This document shows positions 34,998 through 43,205 of a stretch of 64,000 bases of DNA, in pieces. Positions within the stretch are counted from its first letter, which is position 1. Each line of letters opens with the position of its first letter. The stretch comes from Bacteroides salyersiae WAL 10018 = DSM 18765 = JCM 12988 (lineage in GTDB: Bacteria; Bacteroidota; Bacteroidia; Bacteroidales; Bacteroidaceae), in assembly GCF_000381365.1 (NCBI RefSeq), contig NZ_KB905466.1, forward strand, positions 1,633,207 through 1,697,206, written 5' to 3'. Under the pieces are notes generated by a model. The model was not told the DNA's origin, did not search any database, and worked only from the letters and a program-made list of their open reading frames with translations. A program made the translations under genes and the position numbers.

Positions 34998-35380
34998 TTC
35001 TTTATATATTCCAGAAAATCGTCGTATGAATTAATATAATTGTCCAGGCAATAAGGATGAGAAGCTAAAACCAGCACAACAGCGTCCGATGAAAAATTAC
35101 TCATTACTTTCCACATTCCCGGAGGAATCAACAAGCCTTCGGAAGGAGAAGACAAATGATAATATTTACGCCCCGTTTCATCCTCCGTCCAGATATCGAA
35201 ACTACCACTTACAGCCACAAGATACTCGGATAATTCCGTATTAGCATGTTGTCCCCGTTCTTGTCCTTCAGGTACATTATGTATCCAGAATACACGTGCC
35301 ACTTCAAAAGGTATATCCTGACCTACTTCAAGAAGAGTCAGACTTCCTCGTTTATCTGTAAATGTCTTTAAACGTTCCAT
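34994..35380 (-). CDS. FdtA/QdtA-type dTDP-4-keto-6-deoxyhexose 3,4-ketoisomerase (cupin)
   Basis: This 128-residue RmlC-like cupin has RGSLTLLEVGQDIPFEVARVFWIHNVPEG, then QHANTELSEYLVAVSGSFDI and LLIPPGMWKVMSNFS. It converts dTDP-4-keto-6-deoxyglucose to the 3-keto isomer ahead of the aminotransferase. It is the first gene of a three-gene unit. RmlA and RmlB are not in the window and must be supplied elsewhere. Whether the product is the fucose- or quinovose-configured sugar cannot be told. Confidence 0.88.
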   Translation of the reverse strand: MERLKTFTDKRGSLTLLEVGQDIPFEVARVFWIHNVPEGQERGQHANTELSEYLVAVSGSFDIWTEDETGRKYYHLSSPSEGLLIPPGMWKVMSNFSSDAVVLVLASHPYCLDNYINSYDDFLEYIKK

Positions 35381-35472
35381 AACTTTATAGAATAACGATA
35401 TTTAGCTGATATTATTATACGAATGACCGTTTATAGTTGCCTATACACCCGGAAGATTAGGATCCGGATTAG

Positions 35473-35587
35473 TTTCAACATATTGAAACCACTTGCTTCA
35501 TCCAGATGAAACACATTGTTCCAACCGGATGGAACACATTGTGCCAATAAGATGAAACCCATCGTTTCTTCCTATTGAAACGATGGG
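35473..35587. repeat. Tandem array of five 23-nt hairpin units
   Basis: Units start at 35473, 35496, 35519, 35542 and 35565. Most have a small internal palindrome (TTTCA..TGAAA, TTCAT..ATGAA, TTCCA..TGGAA) and a tail like ACACATTG. Where the left arm changes, the right arm changes to match (compare units 1-3). No gene lies in 35381-35640. Confidence 0.78.
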
Positions 35588-35640
35588 CTCCTTTACCTAA
35601 ACGGGCACTTAGGTCCGTACACATATATTATTAGTATTAG

Positions 35641-36729
35641 TTATCTTCTTGACGAACTGCTTCCCCGTTCGGAAGAATTTGAAGAAGAACTTCTCCGGCT
35701 GCTACTGCCGGAAGAAGAACTTGAAGCAGAAGAACCGCGACTGGATTGTCCGTTGGATACCGAACTGCTACGAGTACTGCTACGCGTAGTACTACGGTTG
35801 GAGTTTGAGCTACTACTGCTTGGAGATGTAGTTGTCCGGCTTGTTGAAGAACTGCTACTGCGCCTGCTACTTCCAGAATTTGTGTTATTATTTACCGGTG
35901 TACTGCTGCCCGAACTGTTATTTTCCCTTCGGCTACTTGACGAATTCTCCCGGCTCGATGATGACGAAGAGGTATTACTCGGGCGGGTAGTAGTCGTACT
36001 CGGACGGGTTGTAGTACTCGGACGGGTACTTGCTCCCGTGCTCGGACGGGTTGTACCGGTACTCGGGCGAGTAGACACACTGGGACGAGTGGTTGTTGTA
36101 CCCGGTCTCGAACTCGGTCTTGTGCTTGTATTCGGACGAATATTTACCGAACCGAAATCGGAGCGGCGATTCGTATGATATACCCGATCATTTCTCACAC
36201 TATAATCTCCTCTATAATAACTATGGTTATACCTTCCGCGATAATAGCTTACATTGTGAAAATGCGTCCGGTAATGTCCTCCCGAATAGCTACGATAATG
36301 GTAGGGTTTCGGAAAATAGAAATAGTTACGATTGGTATAAGTAATGTAAACACGGAAATTCCATCCGCCACCACTTGCATAGATCGGACGATAGAAATAA
36401 TCGGCTTGCAGAAAACGTCGATACTGCGCATCGCTCAATACCCAACGCAAGTCGTCGTTACGTACATCCAGATAATTATAATAATCATCCAACGCCCATT
36501 CGTATCCACGTATCACGTCATCCATCAGATAGCGGATGGAATAGATAAAATCGAAATTGATCTCGTAGACATCATTATACTGGGCAGTATTCAGGTTCAG
36601 TTCATACGCCATCTTATCTGTCAGGAAACGCGTCTCCTTACGAACTCTGCTATTGCTCATAGCGGCCATACTCACACTGCTCATGGCAGTTATCCCGATG
36701 GCAAATAATATTAAAATAATTCGTTTCAT
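35641..36729 (-). CDS. Exported Ser/Arg/Thr-rich low-complexity protein
   Basis: The 362-residue protein has a signal peptide (cut near SMAAM). A folded N-terminal half (about 25-190) is rich in Tyr, His and Arg (YYNYLDVRNDDLRWVLSDAQYRRFLQADYFYRP; HYRSYSGGHYRTHFHN). From about 200 to the end it is disordered: TRPST-type repeats, then long Ser/Arg/Asn runs ending SSSSRR. I know no function. It could be a surface or periplasmic matrix-like protein and a target of O-glycosylation. It is last in a run of four minus-strand genes. Confidence 0.82.
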   Translation of the reverse strand: MKRIILILFAIGITAMSSVSMAAMSNSRVRKETRFLTDKMAYELNLNTAQYNDVYEINFDFIYSIRYLMDDVIRGYEWALDDYYNYLDVRNDDLRWVLSDAQYRRFLQADYFYRPIYASGGGWNFRVYITYTNRNYFYFPKPYHYRSYSGGHYRTHFHNVSYYRGRYNHSYYRGDYSVRNDRVYHTNRRSDFGSVNIRPNTSTRPSSRPGTTTTRPSVSTRPSTGTTRPSTGASTRPSTTTRPSTTTTRPSNTSSSSSSRENSSSSRRENNSSGSSTPVNNNTNSGSSRRSSSSSTSRTTTSPSSSSSNSNRSTTRSSTRSSSVSNGQSSRGSSASSSSSGSSSRRSSSSNSSERGSSSSRR

Positions 36730-36744
36730 AATCAGTAAGTCTTT

Positions 36745-37419
36745 TTAGTTATTATTCTCATGATACACCTTTATAAACTGATTTACCTCCTCCTTATCCG
36801 AACTAAAGGTCAGTTTATCCAATGCCCGGAAAAAATTCGCCTTATCGGCAATCCTCGGATATATTTTCTTAAGGAACGATTTCTTTTCACTGTCAAATGT
36901 ATAAAATTCCAGTAACCGTATACATTGGTCGGTAGTAAAATACGAACTTATCAATACATTGTCAAGTAAAGCGTTACGGTCGGACTCAAAAGGCTGTTTT
37001 TTCAATGAGCTCATGAACTGATTGAAAGAGCTGTCGCTCATCACCGGCTCCCTGGAATTGAAACCATCCGGCCGGTGTCCGGGTTTATCCGGCCTGCCCG
37101 GTCTGTGCTCCGGTCTGTCCGGACCATCGATGACGATCTCCTTCACCTCCCTACCCGAACAATAAACACGCTCATCAAACAATAAGTTCTCTCTTTCAAA
37201 GCGGTTTCCACGACGGGCGGCATATACCTCCACCCGATAACTGCCACCATGCAGGTTAGCGATAAAACAACTATATGTAGGCCGGCACACCTGCTTCCCA
37301 TCAATAAATACCACCACCTGTTCTCTTGGGCTTTCAACAGAGAGGCCCTCCAAAGAGAAAGCACTTGCCGGAAACATTGCCAGCAGAAAACAAAAACCGA
37401 GTATCAATTTGCGTATCAT
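36745..37419 (-). CDS. DUF4476-domain exported protein
   Basis: This 224-residue protein has a signal peptide (cut near SAFS) and a small beta domain (VVVFIDGKQVCRPTYSCFIANLHGGSYRVEVYAAR). A Pro/Arg/Gly linker (PDRPEHRPGRPDKPGHRPDG) follows, then a C-terminal helical DUF4476 domain (SFNQFMSSLKKQPFESDRNALL...FTTDQCIRLLEFYTFDSEKKSF). Function is unknown. It overlaps the upstream BamE-like gene by 4 bp and precedes the Ser-rich gene by 15 bp, so they are co-transcribed. Confidence 0.85.
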   Translation of the reverse strand: MIRKLILGFCFLLAMFPASAFSLEGLSVESPREQVVVFIDGKQVCRPTYSCFIANLHGGSYRVEVYAARRGNRFERENLLFDERVYCSGREVKEIVIDGPDRPEHRPGRPDKPGHRPDGFNSREPVMSDSSFNQFMSSLKKQPFESDRNALLDNVLISSYFTTDQCIRLLEFYTFDSEKKSFLKKIYPRIADKANFFRALDKLTFSSDKEEVNQFIKVYHENNN

Positions 37420-37745
37420 ATCTTTTCTATTTTATTATTTTCCGTTCTGGTATGGCAATCTTTGTCTCTCTCCAAATAAGATTTCATCTCCGTCACTTTA
37501 CCATCCACAAAGCGTACCCGGACAACCGACCATCCGGAGAGTACCATTACACGGAATTCCCACTCTTCGCCTTTATCATCAAAACTCCTGTAAGCAGGCG
37601 CTCCGAGTACCTCCTTAACCTGTTCCAGTGTCATCCCCCTATGGATACCGGACAATTGTTCATTCGTAAACCCGGCACCGGCAGTGACACAGCTGACAAG
37701 CATCATCATCAACAACAGAATGCCAAAAGTATGTATCTTTTTCAT
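37416..37745 (-). CDS. BamE/SmpA-like small lipoprotein 1
   Basis: This 109-residue lipoprotein has lipobox MLVSC (Cys19). The core FTNEQLSGIHRGMTLEQVKEVLGAPAYRSFDDKGEEWEFRV matches the SmpA/OmlA fold: a GMT-x-QV turn, then a Gly-x-Pro turn and aromatic strands. It is a paralogue of the next gene upstream, and the stop overlaps the DUF4476 start. It is probably an envelope-assembly or stress lipoprotein; true BamE function is not implied. Confidence 0.82.
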   Translation of the reverse strand: MKKIHTFGILLLMMMLVSCVTAGAGFTNEQLSGIHRGMTLEQVKEVLGAPAYRSFDDKGEEWEFRVMVLSGWSVVRVRFVDGKVTEMKSYLERDKDCHTRTENNKIEKI

Positions 37746-37791
37746 AACCTATATCTTAAAAGTGAAACTTTTTTAGGAAAACATCCCATTT

Positions 37792-38103
37792 TTAATGTAT
37801 ACAAGGTGCCGGCGGCAGAGGATGTTCTTGGAAATCCCGCGTCGTAAATGTATCCATACCCGAAACCCTTCCATCCTCAAACGTTATCACCACCACTTTA
37901 TACTCTCCCGAAATAAGAGACAGGCTTCGATATTCCCACTCTTCCATTCCCCTGTCAAAACGGCGGTATTCCGGTGTCCCGAAAATCTTTGAGATCTCCT
38001 GTCTGCTCATACCCTCCTGCACTTTCATCAACCGGTTTACAGAAACACAACTTGTGCTCAACACCAGAAACAATAACATCCATAAAACATGTATCTTTTT
38101 CAT
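37792..38103 (-). CDS. BamE/SmpA-like small lipoprotein 2
   Basis: This 103-residue lipoprotein has lipobox LSTSC (Cys19). MKVQEGMSRQEISKIFGTPEYRRFDRGMEEWEYRSL aligns residue by residue with its downstream neighbour, so the two are a tandem duplication. Both begin MKKIH. A TATTTTTG box on the minus strand (38158-38151), overlapping the T-tract of the cvfB terminator, could serve as promoter for the four-gene run. Confidence 0.82.
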   Translation of the reverse strand: MKKIHVLWMLLFLVLSTSCVSVNRLMKVQEGMSRQEISKIFGTPEYRRFDRGMEEWEYRSLSLISGEYKVVVITFEDGRVSGMDTFTTRDFQEHPLPPAPCIH

Positions 38104-38149
38104 ATCCTATATACATTTAAGTAATTCAACTTCCGTGTTTTCTTATACC

Positions 38150-38183
38150 ACAAAAATAGGGTGAGGAAACTCCCCACCCTAAT
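38150..38183 (-). terminator. Terminator of cvfB
   Basis: On the minus strand AGGGTGGGG pairs across AGTTT with CCTCACCCT, followed by ATTTTTG. It directly follows the cvfB stop. Its T-tract doubles as a TAnnTTTG-like box. Confidence 0.8.
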
Positions 38184-38222
38184 GATTATCTATATTCGTA
38201 TATAGGGATTTCCCTATTGCAG

Positions 38223-39062
38223 TTAGGAGGACGCCAACCGGATACCGTCTTCCTGCAGCACAACCAAATGTTTTTTATACAAATCGCCCACCGCTTTCTT
38301 GAATGTCTTTTTACTTACACCGAAAGCAGCGTATATATCATCTGCAGGACTTTTATCATTCAGAGATGTATACCCGTCGTGCTCACGGATATATTCCAGC
38401 AGAGTCTTCGAGAAGTCATCCACCTTTTCAAATCCCGGTTTCTGAAGCACCAAGTCTATCTTGCCATCCTCACGTATTTGCTTTACATATGCTTTCAGCA
38501 CCATACCGGTATGCAAAGGCTGAAAGATCTCACTATCATAAAGCAATCCGCCAAACTTGTTTTCTATAATAGCCTTAAAGCCTAAATCCGTCTTCTGCCA
38601 AATCAGAATATTCACCTCTTCACCCGGCTGATACTCTGCCTTTTCTTTCGAAAGATAACGATCCACCTTGGCGGAAGCCACAATACGGTAACTTTCATCA
38701 TCCAGATGGGCATGAACGATATATTTCTTACCAACCTGCATTTTCATCTTCTGCTCGCTAAAGGGCACAAACAAGTCCTTCATCAACCCCCAGTTGAGAA
38801 AGGCTCCAAACTGATTGACCCATGCCACCTCCAAACAAGCAAATTCACCCACCTGTACGAGAGGGGTCAATGTGGTGGCAATCAATCTCTCTTCATTATC
38901 AAGATAAAGAAACACATTCAACATATCTCCTATCTGGCAACCTTCGGGTACATAACGGGCAGGCAACAGGATTTCCCCTTCGTCACCCCCATCCAGATAC
39001 ATTCCAAAATCAACCTCTTTCACAACCTCAAGACGGTTGAACTTTCCTAATTCAATGGACAT
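38223..39062 (-). CDS. cvfB: S1-domain RNA-binding protein, CvfB family
   Basis: This 279-residue cytosolic protein consists of S1-like OB domains followed by a winged helix. The first (about 1-60, FNRLEVVKEVDFGMYLDGGDEGEILLPARYVPE) and later (LEVAWVNQFGAFLNWGLMKDLFVPF; IIENKFGGLLYDSEIF) segments are S1 repeats. The end, GVSKKTFKKAVGDLYKKHLVVLQEDGIRL, is the winged-helix tail. CvfB proteins are linked to virulence-factor expression and RNA binding in other bacteria. Role here is inferred from family only. Confidence 0.88.
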   Translation of the reverse strand: MSIELGKFNRLEVVKEVDFGMYLDGGDEGEILLPARYVPEGCQIGDMLNVFLYLDNEERLIATTLTPLVQVGEFACLEVAWVNQFGAFLNWGLMKDLFVPFSEQKMKMQVGKKYIVHAHLDDESYRIVASAKVDRYLSKEKAEYQPGEEVNILIWQKTDLGFKAIIENKFGGLLYDSEIFQPLHTGMVLKAYVKQIREDGKIDLVLQKPGFEKVDDFSKTLLEYIREHDGYTSLNDKSPADDIYAAFGVSKKTFKKAVGDLYKKHLVVLQEDGIRLASS

Positions 39063-39067
39063 AATTA

Positions 39068-39300
39068 TTCAGCAGTAATTTGTTAGTAGTAATTTGTTAG
39101 TAGTAAGTAGTCAGTAGTTAAGTAGTAAGTAGATGGTAGTCAGAAACAGGTTATCAGTAGTTAGAAACAATGCAACATATCGGCGTTGTTATACTGAAAA
39201 GGTCTCCAACCACCAGCTACTTACAACTTCACGATTTAGCTACTTACTACTTAACTACTATCTACTTACTACTACTTACTAACTATCTACTTACTACTAA
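39068..39300. repeat. Long inverted repeat of TTAGTAG/TACTTAC words
   Basis: Perfect 19-nt arms GTAGTTAAGTAGTAAGTAG (39114-39132) and its complement (39240-39258) lie within longer arms of the same degenerate words. The central spacer is about 107 nt. It sits between divergent cvfB and mdh, so it is not a terminator for either. Confidence 0.78.
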
Positions 39301-39369
39301 AACAAACTTCTAAATCACTGCAAAGATAGTTTATTTCAATCATATCTCCCCTCTCGATATAACTTTTCA

Positions 39370-39411
39370 TTATCAGCCAAAACTTTTTTCAATGAACAAT
39401 CTGGCTGATAA
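39370..39411 (+). promoter_or_regulatory. Inverted-repeat operator candidate upstream of mdh
   Basis: TTATCAGCCA (39370-39379) and TGGCTGATAA (39402-39411) are exact inverted copies with a 22-nt spacer. They overlap the -33 region, 5 nt before the -7 box, a suitable place for a dimeric regulator. Confidence 0.5.
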
Positions 39412-39416
39412 GTCGT

Positions 39417-39424
39417 TATCTTTG
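39417..39424 (+). promoter_or_regulatory. -7 box of the mdh promoter
   Basis: TATCTTTG, a full match to TAnnTTTG, 50 nt before the mdh ATG. The -33 position is T-rich without a clean TTTG. Confidence 0.65.
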
Positions 39425-39474
39425 TATCGTCAATAGAGAAACAGTATATTCATTTACAAAAAACAGATAAGATT

Positions 39475-40476
39475 ATGGAATTCTTAACCAACGAGAAATT
39501 AACGATTGTAGGAGCCGCCGGAATGATTGGCTCAAATATGGCACAAACCGCCATGATGATGAAATTAACTCCCAACATCTGCTTGTATGACCCATACGCT
39601 CCGGCACTGGAAGGTGTAGCCGAAGAGTTATACCACTGCGGATTCGAAGGGGTCAATCTCACCTATACCTCCGATATCAAGGAGGCGCTGACCGGTGCAG
39701 CTTATATCGTATCGTCCGGTGGTGCAGCCCGTAAAGCCGGTATGACGCGTGAAGATCTGCTGAAAGGCAATGCCGAGATTGCCGCCCAGTTCGGTAAAGA
39801 CATCCGCCAATACTGCCCGGACGTGAAACACGTAGTGGTAGTATTCAACCCGGCCGACATTACCGGCCTGATCACCTTGCTTTATTCAGGATTGAAGCCT
39901 TCACAAGTCTCTACACTTGCAGCATTGGACAGTACCCGTCTGCAAAATGAGTTAGCGAAGTTCTTCAAAATACCTGCTTCCAAAATACAAAACTGTCGCA
40001 CATACGGCGGACACGGAGAGCAAATGGCCGTATTTGCTTCAACAACTACAGTCGATGGCGATACGTTGATCAACTGGATCGGTACTACCCGCCTGCCGCA
40101 AACCGAATGGGATGCTATCAAGCAACGTGTTATTCAAGGCGGAAAGCACATTATCGACCTGCGCGGACGTTCCTCTTTCCAAAGTCCGGCCTATCTTTCT
40201 ATCGAAATGATCGCTGCCGCTATGGGCGGTGCACCTTTCCGGTGGCCTGCCGGAACCTACGTTTCCGATGGAAAATTCAACCACATCATGATGGCGATGG
40301 AAACCTCCATCACTAAAAACGGCATCAGCTACAAGCAGGTGGAAGGTACCCCTATCGAAGAAGAAGAGCTGGAAAACAGTTACAAGCACCTCTGCAAGTT
40401 GCGTGATGAGGTTATCGAGATGGGTATCATTCCTGCTATCGAAGACTGGCACACCTTAAACCCGAATATCAAATAA
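39475..40476 (+). CDS. mdh: Malate dehydrogenase (lactate/malate dehydrogenase family)
   Basis: This 333-residue NAD-dependent enzyme should interconvert malate and oxaloacetate in the cytosol. It has the Rossmann site LTIVGAAGMIGSNMAQ, the mobile loop with Arg (SGGAARKAGMTREDLLKGN), NPADITG, the substrate-site DSTRLQNELAKFF, and catalytic His in TYGGHGEQM. It is longer than, and divergent from, the usual 313-residue Bacteroides Mdh, so it may be a paralogue. Substrate could also be another 2-oxo acid. Confidence 0.83.
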   Translation: MEFLTNEKLTIVGAAGMIGSNMAQTAMMMKLTPNICLYDPYAPALEGVAEELYHCGFEGVNLTYTSDIKEALTGAAYIVSSGGAARKAGMTREDLLKGNAEIAAQFGKDIRQYCPDVKHVVVVFNPADITGLITLLYSGLKPSQVSTLAALDSTRLQNELAKFFKIPASKIQNCRTYGGHGEQMAVFASTTTVDGDTLINWIGTTRLPQTEWDAIKQRVIQGGKHIIDLRGRSSFQSPAYLSIEMIAAAMGGAPFRWPAGTYVSDGKFNHIMMAMETSITKNGISYKQVEGTPIEEEELENSYKHLCKLRDEVIEMGIIPAIEDWHTLNPNIK

Positions 40477-40542
40477 TCAGCGCTCCGAAGCTGAATGTGT
40501 TCCTCACAGGAAAAAGCAAGAAGCTATTTTTGCACATATTAC

Positions 40543-40580
40543 CGCACCCGTCACGGAAAGAACGATTCCTGTCGGGTGCG
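40543..40580 (+). terminator. Terminator-like hairpin after mdh
   Basis: CGCACCCG (40543-40550) pairs with CGGGTGCG (40573-40580), with an inner GGAA/TTCC pairing. No strong T-tract follows, so it may be a weak terminator. Confidence 0.6.
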
Positions 40581-40655
40581 TTCATGATACTCCTGTGTTT
40601 TTGCCGACAGTAAGGGAAACCATGTCGGATTGTACGCCGATAAATAAGTTTTTCG

Positions 40656-40663
40656 TATCTTTG
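40656..40663 (+). promoter_or_regulatory. -7 box of the MATE gene promoter
   Basis: TATCTTTG predicts a start near 40670 and an untranslated leader of about 150 nt before the MATE start. Confidence 0.6.
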
Positions 40664-40733
40664 CCACATCATCTGATCTATAAATACCCGATTGTTCAAC
40701 ACATGAAATGGCAAATTTGCAGATAGCTACGCT

Positions 40734-40797
40734 CAGAATGAAATAATAGAGAGTTTATTTATTCATTCTGCGGGGATGACTGAAAAGGTCATCCTCC
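40734..40797 (+). promoter_or_regulatory. Structured leader of the MATE gene
   Basis: Two hairpins lie back to back. CAGAATGAA (40734-40742) pairs with TTCATTCTG (40762-40770). GGGGATGAC (40772-40780) pairs with GTCATCCTCC (40788-40797) across TGAAAAG. The sequence does not match a riboswitch class that I can recall. Confidence 0.5.
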
Positions 40798-40819
40798 TAA
40801 CGTTATTTGCAATTAAACC

Positions 40820-42130
40820 ATGAATTTTACTTATAAACAAATCTGGCTCATCAACTTTCCGGTGATGATGAGCCTGTTGATGGAACAACTCATCAACCTC
40901 ACCGATACCGTTTTCTTAGGACATGTAGGCGAAATAGAATTAGGCGCTTCGGCCCTGGCAGGAATGTATTACATCGCTATTTATATGCTTGGCTTCGGCT
41001 TCAGCTTAGGATTACAGGTAGTCGTTGCCCGGAGAAACGGAGAAGGAAACTTAGCCCAAACGGGAGAAATTTTCTGGCAAGGACTGCTTTTTCTTGTTTC
41101 ATTGTCGATATTGACTTTCACTTTATCTAAAGTAGCCTCCCCACTCATTTTGCGGAAAGTAATATCATCCGGAGAGATCTATCAAGCAGTGATGAAATAT
41201 ATCGATTGGCGGGATTACAGTTTCTTGTTTGTATTTCCGATACTGGCATACAGGGCGTTCTTCGTCGGAATAACCCAAACCAAGGTACTGACGGCAAACT
41301 CCATCCTGTTAGTGACCACCAACGCGGCTTTAAACTACCTGCTCATTTTCGGAGCATGCGGTTTCCCGCGCTTGGGCATAGCAGGAGCGGCCATCGCCTC
41401 CTCTTTGGCTGAAATAGCAGCCCTGATACACATCGTAATTTACACCCATCTAAAGATAGATAAAAAGAAATACGGCTGGCGGCCGACAGTCAATCTTCCA
41501 CTGCTCGGTCAATTATTCCGGATTTCCAGTTGGACAATGATACGTTCTTTTTTCTGTATCGCCCCCTGGTTCCTGTTTTTCATTGCCATAGAGCATTTGG
41601 GAGAGAGACAACTGGCAGCAGGTAATGTAGTGAGAAGCGTATCCGTGATGCTGTTTGTAATCGTCAACTCGTTTGCAACGACCGGTATATCTCTGGTTAG
41701 TAATTTAATCGGAGCCCAACAGGTAAACAATGTGTTACCCATATGTTGGAAAACCGTCAAGCTGAGTTACGCGGTAGGTACTCCTTTCGTATTGACGGCA
41801 GCACTCCTTTCCAAACCCATCTTAGGGATCTATACCAACAGCAGCGAAGTAATCGAAACAGCCTATGCTCCTTTTTTACTGATGCTATCCACTTTTTTTC
41901 TGGCTGCTCCTGCCTATACCTATTGCAATGCAATTATCGGGACAGGAAAAACCAAAACGGCATTCGTATTTCAAATAATCACAATCATCGTCTATCTGGT
42001 GTATTTGTACGGGCTATCCATCCGCGAACAGTTACCATTAATCATGTACTGGACGGCAGAGCAGCTTTATGCTTTATTGCTTCTGGGTTTATCTCTTTAT
42101 TATCTGAAAAGAGGGAATTGGAAACAGTAA
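40820..42130 (+). CDS. MATE-family multidrug/sodium antiporter
   Basis: This 436-residue inner-membrane transporter has about 12 helices. The N-terminal half (INFPVMMSLLMEQLINLTDTVFLGHVGEIELGASALAG) has the MATE pattern. The second half repeats it (SVMLFVIVNSFATTGISLVSNLIGAQQ). It should export cationic drugs or metabolites using an ion gradient. The long structured leader suggests post-transcriptional control. The exact MATE subfamily and substrate cannot be read from sequence alone. Confidence 0.9.
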   Translation: MNFTYKQIWLINFPVMMSLLMEQLINLTDTVFLGHVGEIELGASALAGMYYIAIYMLGFGFSLGLQVVVARRNGEGNLAQTGEIFWQGLLFLVSLSILTFTLSKVASPLILRKVISSGEIYQAVMKYIDWRDYSFLFVFPILAYRAFFVGITQTKVLTANSILLVTTNAALNYLLIFGACGFPRLGIAGAAIASSLAEIAALIHIVIYTHLKIDKKKYGWRPTVNLPLLGQLFRISSWTMIRSFFCIAPWFLFFIAIEHLGERQLAAGNVVRSVSVMLFVIVNSFATTGISLVSNLIGAQQVNNVLPICWKTVKLSYAVGTPFVLTAALLSKPILGIYTNSSEVIETAYAPFLLMLSTFFLAAPAYTYCNAIIGTGKTKTAFVFQIITIIVYLVYLYGLSIREQLPLIMYWTAEQLYALLLLGLSLYYLKRGNWKQ

Positions 42131-42163
42131 AGAGAAAAGTCCATGGGGATCTGTCCTAAAACT

Positions 42164-42223
42164 CCCCTTTCAACGAAATCACCTACGTCACAAAAGGTGA
42201 ATCGCCCCAAAAGTTGAATGGGG
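42164..42223. terminator. Bidirectional hairpin between convergent genes
   Basis: CCCCTTTCAAC (42164-42174) pairs with GTTGAATGGGG (42213-42223) at 10 of 11 positions. TCACCT (42179-42184) pairs with AGGTGA (42195-42200) inside. It lies between the ends of the MATE and DMT genes. Confidence 0.65.
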
Positions 42224-42272
42224 TCAAATACTGCTCGATTTTAAGAAGAGTTCGGTATTGCACCGGGCTCTT

Positions 42273-43187
42273 TCATTTTGGTACGGTCTTATCTTTACTC
42301 TCCGCCACTTCTACCAGATAAACCCCGACACAAATAAAAAGAATAGCAAAGGTCTGCGTCCAACTGAACCGGTCTTGCCCCAAAATCAAGGAAGCTATGG
42401 TAGCCACGATCAATATCAGATAACCATAAATGGCAACCACTGTCGTCTTCAAATATTTCAAACCGACCGGTAACAGCATATAACTGAGGGTCGTAGGGAA
42501 AATAAGCACGAACATCAATACCGCAAAAGGAAGCCAATGGAAAGGCATTGAAAGTACCGGAGCATCAAATCCGGTAATCAGTGAAACAATTATACCGGAA
42601 AAGGCCGCACCACTAAAAGTATATTTCAGCATCGTGACAGGCCCTACCGCCGAAAGAATACGCTGGCTTGCCACCAAATAAACGGCATAGACCACCGAAC
42701 TGAAAAGGCACAACATATTTCCCGTAAAAGCATCTGAGGCCAGATCATCACTCTGCTGAGTCAAAATACAGACAAGGGCACCCACCAAAGCAATAGATAT
42801 ACCGATAATTTTCGGAGCAGTAGCCTTCTCATGGAAGAAAAAGATCATGATAAGAAACACCCAGATCGGTTGTAAACTCGTAAAAATAGAACTCGATACA
42901 GGAGTAGTCTTACTAAGACCTACCAGATAAAGAAACATAAAGCCATAAAGCCCCACTACTCCCAAAAGAAACAACAGCCACTTATCCTTCCGACTTGTTT
43001 TTTCTTCCGGTGCGGAGAACCACCCGATTACCCAAAAAGCAACTGCTGCAAAAGTACAACGAATCGTAGCTCCCGTCAATGGACTCATCCAAAGAGGAAG
43101 CAGAAATTTAAGGGCATTCATATTCAAGCCACTGAATACTTTCGATATAGCCATGCTAAGATTAGCTTCCAATTTTTTATTCTTCAT
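42273..43187 (-). CDS. DMT-superfamily (EamA) transporter
   Basis: This 304-residue membrane protein has ten helices in two EamA repeats. The first includes ISKVFSGLNMNALKFLLPLWMSPLTGATIRC, and a later boundary segment is TTPVSSSIFTSLQPIWVFLIMIFFFHE. It is an inner-membrane metabolite/drug exporter of unknown substrate. The C-terminal tail is charged (AESKDKTVPK). A word-repeat element separates it from the upstream MFS gene. Confidence 0.9.
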   Translation of the reverse strand: MKNKKLEANLSMAISKVFSGLNMNALKFLLPLWMSPLTGATIRCTFAAVAFWVIGWFSAPEEKTSRKDKWLLFLLGVVGLYGFMFLYLVGLSKTTPVSSSIFTSLQPIWVFLIMIFFFHEKATAPKIIGISIALVGALVCILTQQSDDLASDAFTGNMLCLFSSVVYAVYLVASQRILSAVGPVTMLKYTFSGAAFSGIIVSLITGFDAPVLSMPFHWLPFAVLMFVLIFPTTLSYMLLPVGLKYLKTTVVAIYGYLILIVATIASLILGQDRFSWTQTFAILFICVGVYLVEVAESKDKTVPK

Positions 43188-43205
43188 ACTTATTAATTTT
43201 AATAA

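Noticed and set aside
35753..36178. Plus-strand 141-aa frame rich in Leu/Arg/Val
   Set aside because: It is the antisense shadow of the Ser/Arg-rich repeat region of the real minus-strand gene.
38151..38158. TATTTTTG as a certain promoter of the BamE-like operon
   Set aside because: It coincides with the T-tract of the cvfB terminator, and no -33 box supports it; kept only as a remark.
39475..40476. Lactate dehydrogenase instead of malate dehydrogenase
   Set aside because: The active-site loop and overall pattern fit the malate group better, though substrate is not proven.
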